Positions 55,901 through 63,306 of a stretch of DNA of 64,000 nucleotides are shown in pieces. The position numbers were made by a program, and so were the translations under genes. Source of the stretch: Paenibacillus mesophilus (GTDB lineage: Bacteria; Bacillota; Bacilli; Paenibacillales; NBRC-103111); the NCBI RefSeq assembly GCF_005938385.1, contig NZ_VCRA01000009.1:62001-126000 (forward strand), written 5' to 3'. Below the pieces are notes generated by a model that saw nothing but the letters and a program-made list of their open reading frames with translations, made no database searches and was not told where the DNA came from. Within the stretch, counting starts at the first letter, position 1; every line of letters starts with the position of its first letter.

Positions 55901-57601
55901 GATGTCGTTTGCATCAAAGCCGGTTACAGCTTCGCTAAAGGTGACGGTAATCGGGAAAGCGGCATTTACCGTCGCGCCGGCTGTGCTTGATAGGGTAACC
56001 GTCGGCTTGGTGGGGTCGTACATTACACTCAAAGTGTTAGACTCGGTATTGCCGTTGGCAGCTGCATCGGTTGCTGCGTCCGCTGCAACATTTACCGTTA
56101 CCGCCTGATCGCTCGTTGTCGGGGTGACCGTGGCCGTGTAAACAGCCTCACTGACCGCATTAAAATTTGAAGCAGTGCCGTTACCGATAACGATGTCGCT
56201 CGCCTCAAAGCCGGCTACAGCCTCGCTGAAGGTGACGGTAATCGGGAACGGTACGTTCACTGTACTAACTGCCGGTCCGGACAGATTAACGGTTGGCCGG
56301 GTAGCGTCAATGGTAAAAGCAAGCTGTGGCGCCGCAACTATCGGATTATACGTATCCTTGACCGTAATATGTAAGGTATAAGTTCCGCTGCCGAGCCCTG
56401 CGAGCGGGATCGTGCGGCCTATCGATTGCGCGCGGCCGTCGGCATACACGCTGTACGTTACGGTTGTAACGGTAGCGTTCGAACTATCCCGAATCGTATA
56501 ATCGACGGTGAGATGCTCGCCGATACTGACGTTATATACCGTTCCCGTCACTGACAATTCGTTCTGGCCGGGGGATAGATTATACAATGTCACAACAAGC
56601 GGATCCACTGCAAGTCCCGGCTTGAACGCAAGCAGGTATGGATACCTATCCCCATCGCTATAGCCCCAAAACGAGGTATCCCAGCCTGTGAAGATGTTCG
56701 TAACTTTCATGCCCTCCGTGGTGATTAGGGTTCCACCGGCACTGGCTGATTGGCCGGAAGTGTCCTTGTTCCAGTACGAGCCCGGGAAGGCGTTGCCGGT
56801 ATCATTCCGGCCCACTAGGCCACCAACCCCAGAGCTCCCGGTTACATGGCCCGCAGCATATGAATTTTCGATAGAACCTGAATTGTGGTAGCCTACCAAG
56901 CCACCTACTTCTCGGTCCCCGATTACATTGCCCGCTGCATAGGAGTTCCGGATTGTGCCGGCGTTCGTGCCCACCAAGCCGCCATGCCTCCATGACCCCC
57001 CGCTGACATGAACGAGCGCATACGAATTCTCGATCGTACCTACGTTGACACCCGCCAGACCGCCGGCGGCAGCATCAGGCCCGCTCATGCTTATCCTGCC
57101 GGTTGCAATCGAGTTTCGAATCGTACTACCGGATAAGAGGTTGCCCACCAAGGCGCCCCCAGGCGCACTGATACCAGGCTCACCCCTGCCGGTCACATTG
57201 ATATCGAGCAAACGAATATTCATCAATTGAGCATTAGCGCCTATGACCCCGAAAAGCCCGACTGGTATTAATGGACGGTCGATCGTCATGTTACGGATCA
57301 CATATCCATTCCCGTCCAACGTTCCTTTGAACGGGCTTGAGCTAGTACCGATCGGCATCCATCCTCCGTTGTCCGGACCGGCTCCGTCGAAATCATAGCC
57401 GGACAGATCGATGTCCCGTCCCAGTTTATAGTGTTTCGACAAACTATTGCGGATATCGGACAATTGCTGAGCGTTCATGATGATGATCGGATCTGCAGGC
57501 GAGTCACCCGGCGCCGCATGAACTTCAGTCGTCCGTACGGTAAGCGAAAGCGTTTGAATGACGAGCATAAACAAAATTACGCAAACGATTGTTTTTCTCA
57601 T
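52985..57601 (-). CDS. Large S-layer-homology protein with GLUG and Ig-like repeats
   Basis: A 1538-residue secreted surface protein. Signal peptide (1-29, ending TTEVHA). A right-handed repeat region (about 60-305) contains GLUG-type units such as GGLVGTNAGTIRNSYAAGNV. Five Ig-like repeats of 97 residues (about 435-920) follow, each with FPITVTFSEAV and ending AANSSTESNILSFMYD; a sixth domain (TKPTVSFGGFTANQIF) is divergent. Then an IPT/TIG-like domain, a long linker, and three SLH domains near the C-terminus (FTDVHNHWSGSFVRLAAAKG, PYHDVKSGAWYFEAV and YKDIGKVDKAYLDD) that bind secondary cell-wall polymer. The Ig repeats are near-identical at DNA level. GAGAGG lies nine bases before ATG 57601. 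Confidence 0.94.
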   Translation of the reverse strand: MRKTIVCVILFMLVIQTLSLTVRTTEVHAAPGDSPADPIIIMNAQQLSDIRNSLSKHYKLGRDIDLSGYDFDGAGPDNGGWMPIGTSSSPFKGTLDGNGYVIRNMTIDRPLIPVGLFGVIGANAQLMNIRLLDINVTGRGEPGISAPGGALVGNLLSGSTIRNSIATGRISMSGPDAAAGGLAGVNVGTIENSYALVHVSGGSWRHGGLVGTNAGTIRNSYAAGNVIGDREVGGLVGYHNSGSIENSYAAGHVTGSSGVGGLVGRNDTGNAFPGSYWNKDTSGQSASAGGTLITTEGMKVTNIFTGWDTSFWGYSDGDRYPYLLAFKPGLAVDPLVVTLYNLSPGQNELSVTGTVYNVSIGEHLTVDYTIRDSSNATVTTVTYSVYADGRAQSIGRTIPLAGLGSGTYTLHITVKDTYNPIVAAPQLAFTIDATRPTVNLSGPAVSTVNVPFPITVTFSEAVAGFEASDIVIGNGTASNFNAVSEAVYTATVTPTTSDQAVTVNVAADAATDAAANGNTESNTLSVMYDPTKPTVTLSSTAGATVNAAFPITVTFSEAVTGFDANDIDVGNSTVSNFIAVSASDYTATITPITRGQAVTVHVAAGAATDAAANSSTVSNTLSFMYDSTKPTVAISSTASSMVNASFPVTVTFSEAVAGFDANDIVVDNGTVSNFNADHAPVYTATVTPTTSGQAVTVKVAADAATDAAANGNTESNTLSFMYDSTKPRVALSSIVGATVNAAFPITVTFSEAVTNFDVNDIVVGNGTVSNFNADHATVYTATITPTTSGQAVTVNVAAGVADDAAANSSTESNILSFMYDSTKPTVALSSTAGTTVSAAFPITVTFSEAVTDFDVNDIVVGNGTVSNFNADHAPVYTATITPTTSGQAVTVNVAAGVAADAAANSSTESNILSFMYDTTKPTVSFGGFTANQIFTGSPASITVSVNEPVYRVADGKLFTSSDALSLFSMEKDSTAFSNYTASYDEPSRTYTFTFNNPLQDGTYKVKVTGNVVENAYHNTLDEATASFTVAVPVVSNITMNPATLARSGGSTTATLTGSNLMGQSVKIYMDGTEAATATIKSATSAEATVAIPPNTDTSRKTYTLTVYLNGAEVAGKSTTVTVNGESGGYGGYDSEPAEPAVAGPIIDPNGVTLDPDKIDTSKPSVTLETTPKDGVAFVSIPASILTNLEGKNAAFLIEIKTPYGSYQVPVNLASLIPGLQELLAANNLKAEDISFKVTLTDKSGDRDIVTAFDSDLPNGKVLGAIVDFNIEIIVIKSGQTIGTADKFSQALTRVIPMPKNVNGLPEQWGAFRFNETTGTFEFVAAEKVQIDDVWYVMIRSHSNSVYVVAENTVSFTDVHNHWSGSFVRLAAAKGLVDGVGDGLYDPDRTVTRAEFTAMLIRALGRGKSTANTAPYHDVKSGAWYFEAVVKAKELGLLKYVTDNSFKPDQPLTREEMASMLATVISLEKLLNIKERVSLNGYKDIGKVDKAYLDDVRTMVTLQIMTGTDEGTFNPKGETTRAQAAVVFIRTLQKLGLIN
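54846..56300 (-). repeat. Tandem 291-base coding repeats inside the S-layer gene
   Basis: Five consecutive units of about 291 bases encode the Ig-like repeats. Units 2-5 are nearly identical, with blocks such as the TTATCGACAACG/TTACCAACAACG variant recurring every 291 bases. The array invites recombinational length change. Confidence 0.85.
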
Positions 57602-57652
57602 TATTTTATTTCCTCTCTATCAGGATCAAATCTATCAGGGCAGCTCAATAGA

Positions 57653-58249
57653 TCAAGACATCAGCTTGACGAGTCCTTGGATAAGCACCTTCGCATCCGT
57701 CCCTCCGAATAGAACGGAAAAAAGTGTATATCCTTCGTTGAACGCAATGACCTGCCTCGCGATTAGAACGGGATCTTTGTCAGGCGTGATCCACCCTTGC
57801 TCCTGCAGAACTACTATCAACTTTTCGATTCCTCCGACCCATTCCCGGTATTTCTGCTTGAGCGCGCTCTGAATGACCGGGTCCCCTTTCGTTTGTTGAT
57901 AGAAATCGGCCAGCACGACTATCCAATTATCGACCTCCTTGAGCATCTGCCCGAGCCGCGTAAGGACAATCGTGATTATCTTTTCCAGCGTAGTATCTTC
58001 CGGGCTATATTCCTTCGGCACGTCTGTCCAGCCGTTCGTTATTTGCATTTGATAATCCAGAACATGCAAGAATAACTGTTCCTTGCTCTTGAAATGAACA
58101 TAGAATGCGCCCTTCGTATGGCCGGTCAGCTCCACAATATCTCCGAGCGTCGTCGAAGCGTAACCCTTCGCCGAAAAACATTTCAAACCGGCTTCGAGAA
58201 GTTGCTGATAGGTCGATTCTCTTTTCAATTGAAACTTATTTTTTTTCAT
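57653..58249 (-). CDS. TetR-family repressor
   Basis: A 198-residue repressor. The N-terminal helix-turn-helix is TTLGDIVELTGHTKGAFYVH with FKSKEQLFLHVL; the C-terminal domain is a helical ligand pocket. ATG 58249 follows CAGGAGCT. It is divergent from an MFS exporter, with 242 bases between the starts. The gap contains TACAT...ATGTA symmetric sequence near 58294-58313, which could be its operator, but I do not rate this highly. Confidence 0.9.
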   Translation of the reverse strand: MKKNKFQLKRESTYQQLLEAGLKCFSAKGYASTTLGDIVELTGHTKGAFYVHFKSKEQLFLHVLDYQMQITNGWTDVPKEYSPEDTTLEKIITIVLTRLGQMLKEVDNWIVVLADFYQQTKGDPVIQSALKQKYREWVGGIEKLIVVLQEQGWITPDKDPVLIARQVIAFNEGYTLFSVLFGGTDAKVLIQGLVKLMS

Positions 58250-58491
58250 GGATAGCTCCTGAAAAGTTATTTTATAGCGCAGTTTTATTTAATTACATTC
58301 CGTATAGTATGTATTCTAGTTACATAAAATGTCATCTGTCAAGGAAATGATAGAAATAGAGAAACCTTACCGTGTGCAGGGGAAACAAATAGAGCAATTC
58401 ATGATAAATGCAGTTACATATTCGGTGGTATACTTTAACAGAGACGACGACACGGAGCTTGCTTCAATGGAATGGAGGGAACCGTTCGAAA

Positions 58492-59724
58492 ATGAGCAAT
58501 AACTGGAAAAAGAATGCCACGCTTTTCCTGGCCAGCCAAACGGTATCGCTTTTCGGATCCGCTTTGGTTCAGTACGCGATTATGTGGTATATCACGTTAA
58601 ACACTCAATCGGGTGTAATGATGACGATATCCATCATCTGCGGCTTCTTGCCAACGTTTTTTCTTTCCCCGTTTGCCGGAGTATGGGCCGATCGTTACGA
58701 TCGAAAGAAACTGATCATGCTTTCCGACTCGTTAATTGCCGTGTCCACGCTTGCGCTCGCGATTTTGTATCTTATCGGCTATGACGTGCTGTGGCTGCTT
58801 TTTCTCATGTCAGCCATACGCGCGCTCGGAACAGGGATCCATACCCCCGCGGTCAGCGCTTTTATTCCGCAGCTTGTGCCGGAAGATAAGCTTACGAAGG
58901 TCAACGCGGCCTACAGCAGCATTCAATCGGTGGTGATGCTGCTTTCGCCGATGGCCAGCGGCGCGTTGCTGACGGTGGCATCCATCGAATCCATTTTCTT
59001 CATCGATGTCATTACGGCAGCCATAGCGGTATCGATCCTGTACATCTTCTTGCGCGTACCTGTCCATGCAAAGGCCATGAACAACCAGGAGATCAGTTAT
59101 TTAGACGACATGCGCAAAGGCTTCGCTTACATTAAGAATCATGACTATGTACGGACTTTCTTTTTGTTTATGACCGTCTTCATGTTCTTGGCCGCTCCCG
59201 TAGCGTTCTTAACTCCTCTTCAGGTTACGCGGACCTTCGGCAACGATGTTTGGCGATTGACGGCTATCGAGATTACGTTTTCGATCGGTATGATGGCAGG
59301 CGGCCTTCTTATGGCTTCCTGGGGAGGGTTCAAAAACAAGGTGCGCACGATGGTGCTCTCCGGCGTCTTAATGGGCGTATGTACGGTAGCGCTTGGCATT
59401 GTGCCCGTGTTTTGGATTTACCTGCTCTTCATGGGCTTGTTCGGCCTTGCGATGCCGATGTTTAACACACCATCTACGGTTATGCTGCAGCAGAAGGTAG
59501 AAGGGGATTTTCTCGGCCGGGTATTCGGCATATTCGGGATGATCGCGAGCAGCATGATGCCTCTCGGAATGTTAGTATTTGGGCCTATCGCTGATGTGAT
59601 CGAAATCGAATGGCTGCTTATTGGCACCGGCTTGCTGTTGCTCGCTCTAGGTCTGGTTATGCTCGGCAATAAAGTATTGATCCAGGCTGGACAGCCTTCT
59701 CCTTCGGCGGAGGAGAAGGCGTGA
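58492..59724 (+). CDS. MFS drug exporter
   Basis: A 410-residue major facilitator protein with about 12 helices. Motif A, between helices 2 and 3, is GVWADRYDRKKLIM; a similar motif occurs in the second half. Helices 1 and 4 contain FLASQTVSLFGSALVQYAIM and HTPAVSAFIPQLVPEDKL, typical of the H+-antiporter (DHA1/MefA-like) group. ATG 58492 follows GGAGGGAACC; the frame opens at 58408. The divergent TetR gene is its likely repressor. Confidence 0.9.
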   Translation: MSNNWKKNATLFLASQTVSLFGSALVQYAIMWYITLNTQSGVMMTISIICGFLPTFFLSPFAGVWADRYDRKKLIMLSDSLIAVSTLALAILYLIGYDVLWLLFLMSAIRALGTGIHTPAVSAFIPQLVPEDKLTKVNAAYSSIQSVVMLLSPMASGALLTVASIESIFFIDVITAAIAVSILYIFLRVPVHAKAMNNQEISYLDDMRKGFAYIKNHDYVRTFFLFMTVFMFLAAPVAFLTPLQVTRTFGNDVWRLTAIEITFSIGMMAGGLLMASWGGFKNKVRTMVLSGVLMGVCTVALGIVPVFWIYLLFMGLFGLAMPMFNTPSTVMLQQKVEGDFLGRVFGIFGMIASSMMPLGMLVFGPIADVIEIEWLLIGTGLLLLALGLVMLGNKVLIQAGQPSPSAEEKA

Positions 59725-59790
59725 TGGCTTGAGAGACCTTTAACCGGAGCAAGTAGAAGCTGTTCAAGAGTGAGATAGGCGCGAATGATA

Positions 59791-59826
59791 AGAGGCTGCA
59801 GAGGGGGTTCCTTTGCAGCCTTTTTT
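59791..59826 (+). terminator. Terminator of the MFS gene
   Basis: GGCTGCA pairs with TGCAGCC, followed by six T. Confidence 0.85.
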
Positions 59827-59854
59827 GTTGACTGAGAACAAGCTACCGATGATT

Positions 59855-60286
59855 TTATAGGGGCGACTGATCTCTGTCCTGTTTTCTCTTCATTCTAGTG
59901 CCGAATAGGATGAGCGCGACGTAAATTGCGATAGCAATCGAATCGATTAACGTATCCGTAAGTGCTGAAAGGTCATGAAAAGCCGTTACGCCAACAATGA
60001 CCAACAGTCGGAAGATCAGAATCGACACGATCATCCATGCGGCAAACCGGATTCCCGATCGCTCGCTTTGCAAGGACATAAAAATGAATGCGATGCCGAA
60101 GATCAGATTTTCCGCCGTGATGATGTGCCAGACATACGTGAAGACCGTCCGGGTATCCATGGATATCGCCCTAACGTCGAGCGTCGGCAGCACAGCGGAT
60201 TGCCCGTTCCATGCGTGCGTGACGGCAAACAGCATCGCAAGAACGCCTGCAATCAGATAATAAAAATTCCTAACCTTTACGTTCAT
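59855..60286 (-). CDS. Small four-helix membrane protein, function unknown
   Basis: A 143-residue protein with four membrane helices (residues about 8-22, 43-66, 76-98, 106-133) and the motif VTHAWNGQSAVLP in the first loop. GAGGAGGAATG precedes ATG 60286. It overlaps the upstream merR by 17 bases, so both are one transcript under the MerR-type promoter at 60750. It could be a target of that regulator such as a stress or drug-efflux accessory protein, but I do not recognise it. Confidence 0.75.
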   Translation of the reverse strand: MNVKVRNFYYLIAGVLAMLFAVTHAWNGQSAVLPTLDVRAISMDTRTVFTYVWHIITAENLIFGIAFIFMSLQSERSGIRFAAWMIVSILIFRLLVIVGVTAFHDLSALTDTLIDSIAIAIYVALILFGTRMKRKQDRDQSPL

Positions 60287-60743
60287 TACATTCCTCCTCG
60301 TCAGTTCCCGGTTCAGCCTTTCGGATATCCTTGTAAATCTCGCGGACGATCTCTGCCAGATGCAGGTCGCTTTCATGATTAAAGTCTCTCAGCGTTTCGG
60401 CTGCGACGTCGAGCAGTCGACTAACCTTTTCCAAATGAGCAATTTTTTTGCGCGTTTCTGCGTTTTTAGCATCGAGGAACGTGGCAATCTCTTCGCAATA
60501 AGCGGGGTCGATATTTTTCATCCTGTGAAAACCAAACTTCCCTCTGATTTCGTCAAGAGAAAAATCCGCAAACTGCATGATCTGAATATTCATCAAGTCG
60601 ATGAGGTCGTCCTTCGAATACCTGCGGTACCGATTATCTTCCCGGGACGGCGATACGATCCCTATCCGGTCGTAGTACCGAAGCGTATCCTTCGGCATCC
60701 CAAGTATCCGCGAAACCTCTTGTATAGAATAAAGTTTTTCCAT
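60270..60743 (-). CDS. MerR-family transcriptional regulator
   Basis: A 157-residue regulator with a complete MerR DNA-binding domain (SIQEVSRILGMPKDTLRYYD, then YRRYSKDDLIDL) and a coiled dimerisation helix (about residues 75-120). No metal-binding Cys cluster is evident. ATG 60743 begins right after the -10 element region, with a perfect 18-base palindromic operator at 60758-60775. Expressed with the downstream membrane protein. Confidence 0.92.
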   Translation of the reverse strand: MEKLYSIQEVSRILGMPKDTLRYYDRIGIVSPSREDNRYRRYSKDDLIDLMNIQIMQFADFSLDEIRGKFGFHRMKNIDPAYCEEIATFLDAKNAETRKKIAHLEKVSRLLDVAAETLRDFNHESDLHLAEIVREIYKDIRKAEPGTDEEECNERKG

Positions 60744-60749
60744 GAATTC

Positions 60750-60780
60750 AAAATATCATTGGAGTCGACTCCAATGTCAA
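60750..60780 (-). promoter_or_regulatory. MerR-type promoter with perfect 18-base palindrome
   Basis: On the minus strand TTGACA (complement of 60775-60780) and TATTTT (complement of 60750-60755) are 19 bases apart, and the spacer holds ATTGGAGTCGACTCCAAT (60758-60775), a perfect palindrome. This is the classical MerR operator arrangement. Confidence 0.8.
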
Positions 60781-61013
60781 GTCAGTTTAATATATATTTT
60801 CTCGCAAATCGCTGCCAGCGATGCGCTCTCCCGCCATAGTAAGTCACACTACCCTTGGATTCAATTTCTAAATAATGGAGTTTTACTTCAAGGACAATTT
60901 ATCAGCCTCACTCACCCTTGTTTTAGTTGATGCATATGATACTTGGAAAATATTCGTGGATATCGACAGGATAACGCTATAGAAACCTAATGGTTAAGAA
61001 AGGGGATTAGTGA

Positions 61014-61592
61014 ATGGATAGGAAGCTTCATTTGGGATGCGGCAGAACGATTTTACCAGGCTGGGTCAATCTGGATGTAGTTGCCATGCCCGGGGTGGAC
61101 ATCATTGCCAATCTGGATGAGTGCGCGACTACACCGCTGCCGTTCAATGATGATAGTTTTGTTAGTTTCTTTGCCAGTCATCTGATTGAGCATATCCGTC
61201 ATCCGCTTCCACTGATGCAGGAGCTTCACCGGATCGCCAAGCCCGGGGCAACCGCTATTTTCCGACTTCCGTACGGATCAAGTGACGATGCATACGAGGA
61301 TCCAACGCATGTAAGGCAGTATTTTTTGCAATCATTCGGGTATTTCTCCCAACCCTATTATTGGCGCGCGGATTACGGATTCCGGGGCGACTGGCTTACT
61401 GAAAAAATAACACTTTATGTCGATCGCAAGAGATACGGCGATAAATCGATAGACGAGGTTTTAAATGACATCATGAAGTACAGGAACGTAGTGACGGAGA
61501 TGGTTGCCGAATTGAAAGCCGTGAAGCCGATCAGGGAGTCCCGAAAAGATCTGCAGATCGCGCCGCGGATTGAAATTGCTTATACGGGCTAA
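61014..61592 (+). CDS. Class I SAM-dependent methyltransferase-like protein
   Basis: A 192-residue protein. KLHLGCGRTILPGWVNLDV is the SAM-binding motif I, followed by DDSFVSFFASHLIEHI and LHRIAKPGATAIFRLPYG. It resembles the methyltransferase-like proteins of surface-polysaccharide loci. AAGGGGAT precedes ATG 61014. No sugar genes are nearby, so its substrate is open. Confidence 0.85.
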   Translation: MDRKLHLGCGRTILPGWVNLDVVAMPGVDIIANLDECATTPLPFNDDSFVSFFASHLIEHIRHPLPLMQELHRIAKPGATAIFRLPYGSSDDAYEDPTHVRQYFLQSFGYFSQPYYWRADYGFRGDWLTEKITLYVDRKRYGDKSIDEVLNDIMKYRNVVTEMVAELKAVKPIRESRKDLQIAPRIEIAYTG

Positions 61593-61623
61593 TAAGTGAG
61601 AATATTCAGAGCGCAAGATCATA

Positions 61624-61659
61624 AAAAAAATCCGCAAACCTTATTGGTTGCGGATTTTT
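61624..61659 (+). terminator. Terminator after the methyltransferase
   Basis: AAAATCCGCAA pairs with TTGCGGATTTTT. Confidence 0.85.
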
Positions 61660-61807
61660 ACTTTCTATGGAGTCTAGGGGGTATGGAAATCCTGATTGAA
61701 CTTTCCGAAGAGGTGAATGCACCGATACGCTCTCCCGCGTTGGTTAGGTTAACCACCCCCAAATGTAAGGCGCACTCCTAGTTATCGAATCCCGCGATTC
61801 CTCAATC

Positions 61808-61935
61808 TATCATTGAGCGGATCATCACATACCATATGCCATCGATCCATGCCGTGCTCGTTCGCTGCACTTCCTGCGCGTGGTCTGAACCGCTGACCTA
61901 ATCGCTGCCAGCGATGCGCTCTCGCACCGTGGTTA
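61808..61935 (-). pseudogene. Decayed fragment of an S-layer-type gene
   Basis: Minus-strand translation gives AWIDGIWYVMIRS, matching VQIDDVWYVMIRS in the S-layer protein (nucleotides near 53590), and further upstream LTTVRERIAGSD. Stop codons interrupt the frame. Related short sequences (AATCGCTGCCAGCGATGCG) occur at 60807 and 61900, and a diverged form at about 61719. This is most simply a decayed gene copy rather than an active gene. The remaining 1593-1956-type gap (61593-61955) has only the terminator besides. Confidence 0.5.
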
Positions 61936-61955
61936 GTTTCACAGCCCCAATTTGC

Positions 61956-62591
61956 CTAAGGACGAGAATCTGCATGTATGATAAGAAATCTTAACACGGT
62001 TTTAAGCTTCTCCGATTTCGTCTTTCGAGGATCTGCCAAATAGATCTCCCGATGTACTTTGCTGGTACGGATATAACCATTCTCTTCACAGTACGCTTCC
62101 ATTCGGGCAAAGCTTTTCGGTTCGTCGTCAAACCTGCCGATGTGCATCATTTGACAACACAATCCTTCTTCCACATGCTCAAACCGGACTTTCTCAAGGA
62201 ATGGATTAGGCTTTTTCTTTTTCGTCTGTTCTAGAAACCGCACAAACCATTGTTCTGTCAAAAAATCGGGTTGGCGTATCATAATCGTATATTTCAAATT
62301 GTTTTTGTCCGTCGCCGGCTTGGTCCGATCAAGCAAGTCCCACACGCCCTCAAGCGGAAAAACCGTATATTCGTAGTATCCGGTCGGTACATCGTCACTT
62401 TTGTAAGACATTCTCACCGCATAACTCAAACTGTACAAAGCTTCTACCGCCCGGGCAAATTCCTCACCGTTAGGGTTTCCAGAACCACTTACCATAAGAA
62501 AAGGCATCCTCGGCACTTTCACAATTTCCGGTAACCTATTAGGCATATAAAGTTGTTTAAAATCTTTCTTATAATCTATCTTTTTACTCAA
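61956..62591 (-). CDS. GyrI-like small-molecule-binding domain protein
   Basis: A 211-residue SBMC/GyrI-like protein. The domain fits from PRMPFLMVSGSGNPNGEEF through EYTVFPLEGVWDLL and GRFDDEPKSFARMEAYCEEN to VHREIYLADPRKTK. Stand-alone members bind or degrade drugs and related ligands, and some protect gyrase. Start is TTG 62591 with GAGGAGAG upstream. It appears monocistronic. Confidence 0.87.
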   Translation of the reverse strand: MSKKIDYKKDFKQLYMPNRLPEIVKVPRMPFLMVSGSGNPNGEEFARAVEALYSLSYAVRMSYKSDDVPTGYYEYTVFPLEGVWDLLDRTKPATDKNNLKYTIMIRQPDFLTEQWFVRFLEQTKKKKPNPFLEKVRFEHVEEGLCCQMMHIGRFDDEPKSFARMEAYCEENGYIRTSKVHREIYLADPRKTKSEKLKTVLRFLIIHADSRP

Positions 62592-62686
62592 AGCCTATCT
62601 CTCCTCGTATAAGGTTTTTTATATATTTTAACAGTTAGAACATGACAACTTTATGTCATATTCAAAGGAACAATACAAAAACGAAA

Positions 62687-63031
62687 TTATTCCTTAGTCT
62701 TCAAATACTCATCATGCTTAAATCCCCAGTCGCACATGCATCTCAACACAACGGATAAAGTGTTTCCGTGTGCTGACAGCGAATACTCGACCCGGGGCGG
62801 TATTTCTTGATAGACAGCCCTTGTTACAAGTCCATCGCGTTCAAGTTCGCGAAGATGACTAGTCAGCATCCCTTGCGTTACATGCGGCAAGAGACGTCGC
62901 AGCTCTCCAAACCGTTTCGTCCCCTCTTCCAGTAAAATAAATAAAATGAGTGGTTTCCACTTCCCGCCAATTACACTTAGCGTCGAAATAATCCCATGGG
63001 TTGTTACGGAATTGCCCGCACGATCTTCCAT
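62687..63031 (-). CDS. HxlR-family transcriptional regulator
   Basis: A 114-residue winged-helix regulator. [19 protein letters not shown] and [20 protein letters not shown] are the HxlR signature, with [20 protein letters not shown] as the wing. GAGGGG precedes ATG 63031. It is divergent from an SDR gene, the usual reaction to electrophiles or quinones in this family. Confidence 0.93.
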   Translation of the reverse strand: MEDRAGNSVTTHGIISTLSVIGGKWKPLILFILLEEGTKRFGELRRLLPHVTQGMLTSHLRELERDGLVTRAVYQEIPPRVEYSLSAHGNTLSVVLRCMCDWGFKHDEYLKTKE

Positions 63032-63209
63032 AAAATTCAGCCCCTCTTCACTTGTTGTTACCTGTATTAATTATTGCGTATTTATCCTTTTTTAAATAGT
63101 AGTACGATTTTTCATACTGGCACGAGAATAGAAGCGGGTCGTGGAAATCGTCGCTGCAGTATCACATTCGAAACCCTTGTCATACGCTATTCGTCTGTTT
63201 TTCAGTACC

Positions 63210-63232
63210 AAGTACGAAAATAATGCGTACTT
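63210..63232. promoter_or_regulatory. HxlR-type operator in the divergent region
   Basis: AAGTACG and CGTACTT form perfect inverted arms nine bases apart, 75 bases before the SDR start. GTAC sequences also occur at about 63104 and 63205. The rest of the 275-base gap is AT-rich without other clear elements. Confidence 0.55.
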
Positions 63233-63306
63233 TTCAATATTAAAAATTTAGAGATAATCGAGTATGTATTCACTTATAAGCCCAATGCAGAAAGGATTGA
63301 AGCTAG

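Noticed and set aside
54846..56300. Non-coding satellite or CRISPR-like array
   Set aside because: The 291-base period is a multiple of three, in frame, and encodes Ig-like domains.
60807..61935. Integron attC sites
   Set aside because: The three similar sequences lack the paired core sites of attC, no integrase gene is present, and their translation resembles a decayed surface gene.
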